12,005 nucleotides of DNA from the NCBI GenBank assembly GCA_022801735.1, contig JAAWSW010000037.1:1-12005 (forward strand). The letters run 5' to 3'. Below the pieces are notes generated by a model. It had not been told where the DNA came from, searched no databases, and saw only the letters and a list, made by a program, of their open reading frames with translations. Position numbers and translations under genes: made by a program. The number at the start of each line of letters is the position of its first letter. Within the stretch, counting starts at the first letter, position 1. The DNA comes from Bacilli bacterium (GTDB lineage: Bacteria; Bacillota_I; Bacilli_A; RF39; UBA660). Below are positions 6,837 to 12,005 of the stretch, piece after piece.

Positions 6837-6852
6837 CTATTTATAGTATAAT
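6824..6852 (+). promoter_or_regulatory. Candidate promoter of recU-ponA
   Basis: A perfect TATAAT at 6847-6852 lies 17 bases after TAGAAA (6824-6829, four of six matches to TTGACA). The GGAGG of recU starts only six bases after the -10, so the leader would be about ten bases with the ribosome site at its very 5' end. The spacer holds most of an 18-bp near-palindrome (6823-6840, one mismatched pair), a possible operator. A second TATAAT at 6812-6817 is an alternative -10. Confidence 0.5.
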
Positions 6853-6868
6853 TAAACTGGAGGCTAAT

Positions 6869-7441
6869 ATGAACTATAGTACACCAATAAAAAAGAAAGC
6901 AAATATTATCAATTCATATGGCAATAGGGGAATGGGTCTAGAAAATGACATTAGCGAAACAAATAAATATTATAGGATAAATGATATCGCTATTATATAT
7001 AAAAAACCTACACCCATCACCATATCCAAAGTAGATTATCCCTCAAGAATTAACGCAGTAATTAAAGAAGGCTATTTTAGAACGCCTTCAACTACAGACT
7101 ATAATGGAATTTACAAAGGAAAATACATAGATTTTGAAGCAAAAGAAACGACATGCAAAACATCATTTCCATTAAGTAATATTCATACACATCAAATAAA
7201 TCATCTTGAATCAATCTACAAACATGGTGGTATAGGATTTTTAATTGTTAGATTTACTAAACTTAACTTAACATATTTAATAACCATAGAGACATTATTA
7301 ATGTTTTTAAAAAATAGCAATCGTAAATCTATACCACTAGAATATTTCAAAGAAAACGGATATATAATTAAGAATAAATACACCCCACGTGTAGATTATA
7401 TAGAAGTTATTGATACCTTATATTTTGATGGAGGTAAATAA
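6869..7441 (+). CDS. recU: Holliday junction resolvase RecU
   Basis: RecU cuts four-way DNA junctions during recombinational repair and chromosome segregation in Bacillota. The 190 residues carry the family landmarks: YGNRGMGLENDISETNKYY (17-35), KKPTPITISKVDYP (45-58), and the nuclease core STTDYNGIYKGKYIDFEAKE (74-93). There Asp77, Glu90 and Lys92 match the metal-binding and catalytic residues of the Bacillus enzyme. TSFPLSNIHTHQINHL follows, then the GGIGFLIVRF strand. The start ATG is preceded by GGAGG with five spacer bases. Its stop overlaps the ponA start (TAATG), so the two are translationally coupled, as the pair is in Bacillus. Length and motifs are complete. Confidence 0.97.
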   Translation: MNYSTPIKKKANIINSYGNRGMGLENDISETNKYYRINDIAIIYKKPTPITISKVDYPSRINAVIKEGYFRTPSTTDYNGIYKGKYIDFEAKETTCKTSFPLSNIHTHQINHLESIYKHGGIGFLIVRFTKLNLTYLITIETLLMFLKNSNRKSIPLEYFKENGYIIKNKYTPRVDYIEVIDTLYFDGGK

Positions 7442-10242
7442 TGAAAAAAATTAAACAAATAATAAATTCATTTAAAAGAAAAACAAACACACAAATTAGA
7501 ATCCCCGAGATAGAAAGTAACAATGAAAAAATAGAAAGTAGTGATAAAATGGCTAAAAATAGATCAACTAAAACAAAACAAAATAAAAAGAAAAAAGGAA
7601 AAATAGTTCTTTTAATTTTATTAAGTTTATTTATATTATTTATGGTAATAGCAATTGTTTTCTTTACTTATATTGCCATTAGTGCTGACAAATTTAATCC
7701 TGACAAATTATATACTAAAGAAGCAAGTACATTATATGATAAAGACGGAAAACAATTTGCCCAACTTGGAAGTGAAATGCGTCAAAAAATAAAATATGGA
7801 GAATTATCAGAAGAAATGATAAATGCAATCGTTGCAACAGAAGATTCAAGATTCTTTCAACATAACGGTTTTGACCTTCCTCGTTTCCTAAAAGCATCGG
7901 TAGGTCAAGTATTAGGACAAAATGCTGGTGGGGCCTCTACCCTAACAATGCAAGTATCTAAAAACCAACTAACCTCAACTGCTTCACATGGATTTGCCGG
8001 AATCAAACGTAAATTTACAGACATTTATTCATCTATTTTCCAAATAGAAAGTAACTATTCAAAAGAACAAATACTAGAGTTTTATGTTAACTCATACTAT
8101 CTAGGTAGTGGAGCCTATGGTGTGGAACAAGCCGCTAAAACTTATTTTAATAAATCTGCTAAAGATTTAAACCTTGCAGAAGCAGCTATGATTGCCGGAT
8201 TATTCCAATCACCAGTTGTGTATGACCCTAACCTTAATCCAGAATATACAGAAACAAGACGTCTAACTGTATTAAAACTTATGAAACGTCATGGCTATAT
8301 AACAGATGCTGAATATCAAATGGCAAAAAAAATGACAGTAGACAAAATTGTTATAAAAGGTAAATCTGCTCATACAAACAACGCTGATTATCAAGGATTT
8401 ATTGATACCGTTGCCGTTGAAGTAAAAGAAAAAACCGGTTATGACCCTTATTCATACTCAATGAAAATATATACAACAATGGATAGAGAAAAGCAAAATG
8501 AAGTTAATAAAATAATGAGTGGAAAAAATTACAAATGGGAAAATGATAATGTAGACGCTGGTGTTACAGTATTAGAAACAAAAACTGGTGAAATAGTTGC
8601 CGTAGGTTCTGGTCGTAATAGTACTGGAGCAAAAAGTTATAACAAAGCAACTATGATGAAAAGACAAATAGGTTCAACTGCAAAACCATTATTTGATTAC
8701 GGACCTGCAGTAGAATATCTTGGTTGGAACCCATCACATCCAATAATTGATGATAAACACACCTATAGTGATGGAACAGAAATCAATAACTGGGATGGAA
8801 AATATAAAGGAATGATTTCAATACGTGAAGCCTTAATAGATTCACGTAATATACCTGCTCTTAAAACCTTCCAAAGTTGTAAAAATTCAGATATAAAAAC
8901 CTTTGTAACTAACCTAGGCTTATCTCCAGAAGTAGCATCAAACGGAAAATTACACGAGGCACATGCAATTGGTGGTTATACAGGAGAATCTCCACTTACT
9001 GTTGCTGCAGCATATGCTGCATTTGGTAATGAAGGTTACTATATCGAACCACATAGTTTCACAAAAATAGAGTTTGATAAAAATGATAAAACATATAAAT
9101 TAGAAGTAGAAAAAACTAAAGTAATGAGCAAGGATACTGCTTACATGGTTACTGACATGTTAGTAGATACTGGTAAATCCGCTTTAGGAAAATACAATAA
9201 TATTAATGGGGCACAGTTTGCTGCTAAAACTGGTACAACAAACTTTGATGAAAAAACAATGAAAGCAAGACGTTTACCTAATAATGCAGTTAATGATTTA
9301 TGGGTTGCTGGATACAATTCAGAATACTCAATTGCTGTTTGGTATGGCTATGATAACATTAATAAAGGACACAATAAATTTGGGTCTAGTCAAAACTCGA
9401 AACTATTCCAGGCTGTAGCTAAAAATTTCTTTAAACAAAATACTACATTTACTAAACCAAGTACAATTGAAGAAGTCACAGTTGAAAAATATTGTGGATA
9501 TCCATTATTACCAAGTTCTGGTACTCCAGATAATATGAAAACTAAAGAATTATTTACTCACGACAGTGTTCCAACTGAAGTATCAAAAAGATATAATCCA
9601 CTATCAAACGTAACAAATACAAAAGCATCAGTTAGTGGAAGAAAAGTAACACTTAGTTGGAAAGCAGTTGGCACTCCAGATGCCCTAAATAGATCATATT
9701 GGAGTCCAATTGTAAATAAAGCATTCACAATTTCTAGAGACCAAACAAGCTATTTAAATTATATTATGGGAATCAATAATAAAAATTTAGGTTCTGTAAT
9801 ATATAACATTTATCTTAAAAATGGAAGTACACTTACAAAAGTTGCATCAGCAACTGGTACCAATACAACTATTTCATTACCTACTATCGCATCACCAACA
9901 TATATCATCAAAACAAGTTACTCAAACTATAATGGTTGTGAAAGTAGTGGTGTAGAAATTAAAGTTGATTCTAAAGGAATTTCAGATAGTGAACTATCAG
10001 TAGAACTTAATGGTCACAAAGACATGGTAATAAGTGGTAAATTTAATGATCCAGGAGTTACTGTTACATTAGATGGTGAAGATATTACAAAAGATGCAAA
10101 AATCACAACTACTATTACAAATGCTGTAGGTGACATAGTAAACAACGGATGGGAATCAACCCCAGGCGTATACACTGTTACATACAAAATAACATATGAA
10201 GGTCTTACTGATACCATTAGTAGAACTGTTACAGTTAATTAA
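7441..10242 (+). CDS. ponA: Class A penicillin-binding protein (bifunctional peptidoglycan synthase, PBP1A type)
   Basis: Membrane-anchored enzyme that polymerises and cross-links peptidoglycan outside the cell. The 933 residues comprise: a Lys-rich cytoplasmic tail (1-53), one membrane helix (about 54-80), and a GT51 glycosyltransferase domain (about 90-265). The GT51 domain holds EDSRFFQHNGFD with Glu134, GGASTLTMQ at 163-171, and ILEFYVNSYYLG. The transpeptidase follows, with the nucleophile in STAKPL (Ser412), SRN at 468-470 and KTGTT at 596-600. An FN3-like domain lies at about 723-845 and a DUF5011/Ig-like domain at about 850-933. The second catalytic acid of the glycosyltransferase, normally Glu after RKxx, is Asp194. 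ATG follows GGAGGT and overlaps the recU stop. The extracellular tail is longer than in Bacillus PBP1. Confidence 0.95.
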   Translation: MKKIKQIINSFKRKTNTQIRIPEIESNNEKIESSDKMAKNRSTKTKQNKKKKGKIVLLILLSLFILFMVIAIVFFTYIAISADKFNPDKLYTKEASTLYDKDGKQFAQLGSEMRQKIKYGELSEEMINAIVATEDSRFFQHNGFDLPRFLKASVGQVLGQNAGGASTLTMQVSKNQLTSTASHGFAGIKRKFTDIYSSIFQIESNYSKEQILEFYVNSYYLGSGAYGVEQAAKTYFNKSAKDLNLAEAAMIAGLFQSPVVYDPNLNPEYTETRRLTVLKLMKRHGYITDAEYQMAKKMTVDKIVIKGKSAHTNNADYQGFIDTVAVEVKEKTGYDPYSYSMKIYTTMDREKQNEVNKIMSGKNYKWENDNVDAGVTVLETKTGEIVAVGSGRNSTGAKSYNKATMMKRQIGSTAKPLFDYGPAVEYLGWNPSHPIIDDKHTYSDGTEINNWDGKYKGMISIREALIDSRNIPALKTFQSCKNSDIKTFVTNLGLSPEVASNGKLHEAHAIGGYTGESPLTVAAAYAAFGNEGYYIEPHSFTKIEFDKNDKTYKLEVEKTKVMSKDTAYMVTDMLVDTGKSALGKYNNINGAQFAAKTGTTNFDEKTMKARRLPNNAVNDLWVAGYNSEYSIAVWYGYDNINKGHNKFGSSQNSKLFQAVAKNFFKQNTTFTKPSTIEEVTVEKYCGYPLLPSSGTPDNMKTKELFTHDSVPTEVSKRYNPLSNVTNTKASVSGRKVTLSWKAVGTPDALNRSYWSPIVNKAFTISRDQTSYLNYIMGINNKNLGSVIYNIYLKNGSTLTKVASATGTNTTISLPTIASPTYIIKTSYSNYNGCESSGVEIKVDSKGISDSELSVELNGHKDMVISGKFNDPGVTVTLDGEDITKDAKITTTITNAVGDIVNNGWESTPGVYTVTYKITYEGLTDTISRTVTVN

Positions 10243-10246
10243 AAAG

Positions 10247-10271
10247 AAAACTAGTTTAAAACTAGTTTTTT
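10247..10271. terminator. Bidirectional terminator shared by ponA and nth
   Basis: AAAACTAGT (10247-10255) and ACTAGTTTT (10261-10269) form a 9-bp stem around a 5-base loop. Rightward it continues into two more T (six T in all with the stem end). Leftward the stem end plus flank reads TTTTCTTTTT. It lies in the 19-base gap between the converging ponA and nth stops. The nth stop codon TAG (10262-10264) is part of the stem itself. Confidence 0.8.
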
Positions 10272-10888
10272 CTATACTTACACATATCTTTTAACTTACA
10301 ATTTTCACACTGGGGATTTCGTGCCATACAATAATATCTTCCAAATAAAACCAATTGATGGTGCCTTTTACACAATTCTTCTCTTTTCAGTTTTTTAGTA
10401 AGTTTCTTTTCAATTACATAAGGGTCATCTCCCTCTTTAGCAAGACCAAGACGAACACTCACTCTCGACACATGAGTATCAACAGCAAGACAAGGTTCAT
10501 TATATAAGTTAGATAAAACAACATTAGTTGTTTTCCTACCAACACCAGGAAGACTTTCTAAATATTCACGATTATTTGGCACAACACCATTACACTCCGT
10601 AAGTAATCTTTTTGATATTTCAATAACATTTAAAGCCTTTTTATTAAAAGTTCCTATTGGTCTAATAATTTCAATCACATCATCAACACTAGCCATACTT
10701 AATTTTTCCAAAGATGGATATTTTTCGAACAAAACAGCTGTCACCATATTAACTCTCTTATCCGTTGTTTGTGCACTTAACATAACCGACAAAACAAGTT
10801 CATAATCCTTATTATAATTAAGTTCACACTTAGGGTTTGGAAATAACTCATCTAAATAATCTTCAATATTACTCATTAAGCCAGTCAT
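10262..10888 (-). CDS. nth: Endonuclease III (DNA glycosylase / AP lyase)
   Basis: Base-excision repair enzyme that removes oxidised pyrimidines and nicks abasic sites. From ATG 10888 it has 208 residues, normal for Nth. The helix-hairpin-helix LPGVGRKTTNVV includes the catalytic Lys119. Asp137 in AVDTHVSRVS is the conserved second catalytic residue. Four cysteines (187, 194, 197, 203; spacing C-X6-C-X2-C-X5-C) bind the iron-sulfur cluster. Possible starts are TTG 10894 (best spaced from GGAAG), ATG 10888 and ATG 10876, and I take the middle one with moderate confidence. It overlaps the end of dnaD by 20 bases, so the two are probably co-translated, as in Bacillus where nth follows dnaD. Confidence 0.96.
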   Translation of the reverse strand: MTGLMSNIEDYLDELFPNPKCELNYNKDYELVLSVMLSAQTTDKRVNMVTAVLFEKYPSLEKLSMASVDDVIEIIRPIGTFNKKALNVIEISKRLLTECNGVVPNNREYLESLPGVGRKTTNVVLSNLYNEPCLAVDTHVSRVSVRLGLAKEGDDPYVIEKKLTKKLKREELCKRHHQLVLFGRYYCMARNPQCENCKLKDMCKYRKN

Positions 10889-11495
10889 AATCAAACACTT
10901 CTTCCTTACTAGATTTCTTTTTATTAATATCTAAATTATTATCCATATCAGCCTTAGTTTTTATTCCTTTTTTCTTCCATTCATATAAAATCTTATCAAT
11001 ATATCTTAAATTATTAACTCCGTTATAAACAGCCTCTTTTAACGCTAAATTAATAGTTTCCTCATTAAATCCATCTTCAAACCAAGCACCAATGATTTCG
11101 TACTCCATAGGACTTAAAGTTCTAGCAAACTCTTTTTCAAATTGATCAAATATATTTACTTCCTTTTTTTCACTTTTATTTTCCATCATAGATAAAGCCA
11201 GTTTATTATATAAACTATCTAAACAAACATATTCTTCACAAACATTATTATTAGTAACACTGTTTAAACATAGTATATCTTTTTTAGTTAAACTATTTAT
11301 AACAGTCAAAAGTTCCTTGATATCTAATCCCAAATCATGTGATATACGATCTGGATCAAATTCATTATTGTTAAGTAAATAAATCAGTACAATAAGTTCA
11401 TTGTCAGAAATTTTAAACTTCTTATAATTAATAAGTAACAATTTAGGAACAATAAAAGTTCCATTTTTTAAAAGTTCAATTACTTTTCCTGTCAT
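10869..11495 (-). CDS. dnaD: DNA replication initiation protein DnaD
   Basis: DnaD helps load the replicative helicase at the origin and at restart sites in Bacillota. The 208 residues show the two DnaD domains. The N-terminal winged-helix part (about 1-100, beginning with GTFIVPKLLL and an HDLGLDIKELLTVINSLTKK helix pair) comes first. The C-terminal DnaB_2/DnaD domain (about 115-180) contains LSPMEYEIIGAWFEDGF and the signature YIDKILYEW (165-173). A charged tail follows. ATG 11495 has AGGTGA four bases upstream. Its own promoter seems to lie in the end of the gene before it. It overlaps nth by 20 bases. Sequence similarity is moderate but the motif and the nth neighbour make the call firm. 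Confidence 0.92.
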   Translation of the reverse strand: MTGKVIELLKNGTFIVPKLLLINYKKFKISDNELIVLIYLLNNNEFDPDRISHDLGLDIKELLTVINSLTKKDILCLNSVTNNNVCEEYVCLDSLYNKLALSMMENKSEKKEVNIFDQFEKEFARTLSPMEYEIIGAWFEDGFNEETINLALKEAVYNGVNNLRYIDKILYEWKKKGIKTKADMDNNLDINKKKSSKEEVFDYDWLNE

Positions 11496-11512
11496 AAAAT
11501 CACCTAAAAATT

Positions 11513-11541
11513 ATTATAACCTAATTATGATCATTTGTCGA
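11513..11541 (-). promoter_or_regulatory. Candidate promoter of dnaD-nth
   Basis: Read leftward, TCGACA (11541-11536, five of six matches to TTGACA) is followed after exactly 17 bases by a perfect TATAAT (11518-11513). The -35 lies within the last codons of the upstream gene. Transcription would begin near 11506, next to the AGGTGA of dnaD, leaving a leader of only about a dozen bases. Confidence 0.55.
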
Positions 11542-12005
11542 TGGTACAACTACAATATTATAATTTTCCTCCTTAAGTTTTAATATTGTAAAACTATCTG
11601 TACTAACAATATGATTATCAACCCAAGACTCCTGAAGTTGAGCAAGTAATTTCTTATTTATACTATCGTCATAAAATACCGCCGAAACATTCTCATTAAG
11701 TTTAAATTCATTATTCAAATGCATCAAATAAATAAAATCACAAGCATTAGTGATAACATTATCTCTATATACACATAAAGAATAATTATTTATTCTAAAC
11801 TTAAAAAAATCATTATTTTTCACTATATAAATATCATCTACTTTTTTATCCAAATTTTTATTCAAATAATATATATCTGGATGACTATTAAATATTTTTA
11901 AGGATTCTCTAATCCCTTTATCATTTTTATAATCTAAAACAAATAAATTACTATTTTCATTATCGGTAATCAAAATGGAAGAACTATTTTTAAGCCTTAA
12001 AAATA
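11521..12005 (-). CDS. Unrecognised protein, 5' end beyond the window (partial)
   Basis: The frame is open from the right edge to TAG at 11521, about 161 codons. A TTG at 11973 could serve as a start but has no ribosome site, and the frame upstream of it reads on without a stop (FLRLKNSSILITDNENS), so this is most likely the C-terminal part of a longer protein. I see no membrane helix, zinc site or nucleotide motif. Alternating short strands and helices (SSILITDNE, LFVLDYKND, FKFRINNYSLCVYRDN, ACDFIYLMHL, SAVFYDD, FTILKL) weakly recall the order of the metallo-beta-lactamase-like tail of ComEC without its metal ligands. That is only a guess. The gap to dnaD is 25 bases. Confidence 0.7.
   Translation of the reverse strand, partial: FLRLKNSSSILITDNENSNLFVLDYKNDKGIRESLKIFNSHPDIYYLNKNLDKKVDDIYIVKNNDFFKFRINNYSLCVYRDNVITNACDFIYLMHLNNEFKLNENVSAVFYDDSINKKLLAQLQESWVDNHIVSTDSFTILKLKEENYNIVVVPSTNDHN

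Larger units (their letters stand above)
6474..6868. other. Divergent spacer between atpB and recU
   Basis: The 395 bases contain, left to right, the atpB leader and leftward promoter (6525-6554) with its iterated motif. A leftward terminator follows (6638-6667), then a small or decayed leftward reading frame (6645-6836). The rightward recU promoter (6824-6852) and ribosome site come last. The part between about 6571 and 6637 shows no feature I can support. No tRNA, riboswitch or mobile element is recognised. Confidence 0.6.

Noticed and set aside
6474..6868. Riboswitch, tRNA or mobile element in the largest spacer
   Set aside because: No conserved aptamer core, cloverleaf, terminal repeats or transposase fragment could be recognised by eye.
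7715..7897. Minus-strand open frame opposite the start of the PBP gene
   Set aside because: Covers conserved glycosyltransferase codons on the other strand and has no ribosome site.
10014..10217. Minus-strand open frame opposite the PBP C-terminus
   Set aside because: Mirror of a beta-rich domain; no supporting signals.
11521..11973. Complete 150-residue gene starting at TTG 11973
   Set aside because: No Shine-Dalgarno before the TTG and the frame stays open to the window edge, so it is treated as a partial gene.
1..12005. CRISPR array, prophage or defence system
   Set aside because: No regularly spaced repeats, phage or nuclease-effector genes; all large genes are housekeeping.

Overview
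The window is AT-rich DNA from a walled, Gram-positive-type bacterium of the Bacillota, most likely a Bacilli/Erysipelotrichia-like or uncultured gut lineage close to the Mollicutes. The grounds are the recU-ponA and dnaD-nth gene pairs, which lie together in Bacillus-type genomes, a class A penicillin-binding protein, Shine-Dalgarno sites of the AGGTGA/GGAGG type, and very A+T-biased codons. TGG encodes every tryptophan checked and no gene is broken by in-frame TGA, so the standard bacterial code applies, although none of the recognised stop codons is TGA.

Region 1 (1-224) is non-coding. It holds two leftward terminator-like hairpins behind the ATP synthase operon and an imperfect TTTTCGGGA repeat near the left edge. 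Region 2 (225-6473, minus strand) is a complete eight-gene F1Fo ATP synthase operon, atpB-E-F-H-A-G-D-C, without atpI in the window. It is read leftward from a near-consensus promoter at 6525-6554 that sits in an iterated ATTGAYAATG motif. A 15-bp mRNA hairpin follows atpE, and a perfect-stem terminator follows atpC. The c-subunit residues point to proton rather than sodium coupling.

Region 3 (6474-6868) is the divergent spacer between atpB and recU. Besides both promoters it holds a small leftward reading frame (29 codons with its own ribosome site and terminator). This frame continues upstream through one TAG, so it is either a micro-gene or the tail of a decayed gene.

Region 4 (6869-10242, plus strand) is recU (Holliday junction resolvase) translationally coupled to a large ponA-type bifunctional peptidoglycan synthase with FN3-like and Ig-like C-terminal domains. 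Region 5 (10262-12005, minus strand) is dnaD and nth, overlapping, preceded by the 3' end of an unrecognised gene that runs off the right edge. ponA and nth converge on one bidirectional terminator.

The content is core metabolism: energy conversion, wall synthesis, replication initiation, and DNA repair and recombination. I see no mobile element, CRISPR array, RNA gene, defence locus or other obviously new system. The best leads are the repeat-studded atp promoter, the degraded/small ORF in the spacer, the post-atpE hairpin and an Asp-for-Glu change in the glycosyltransferase site of the PBP.
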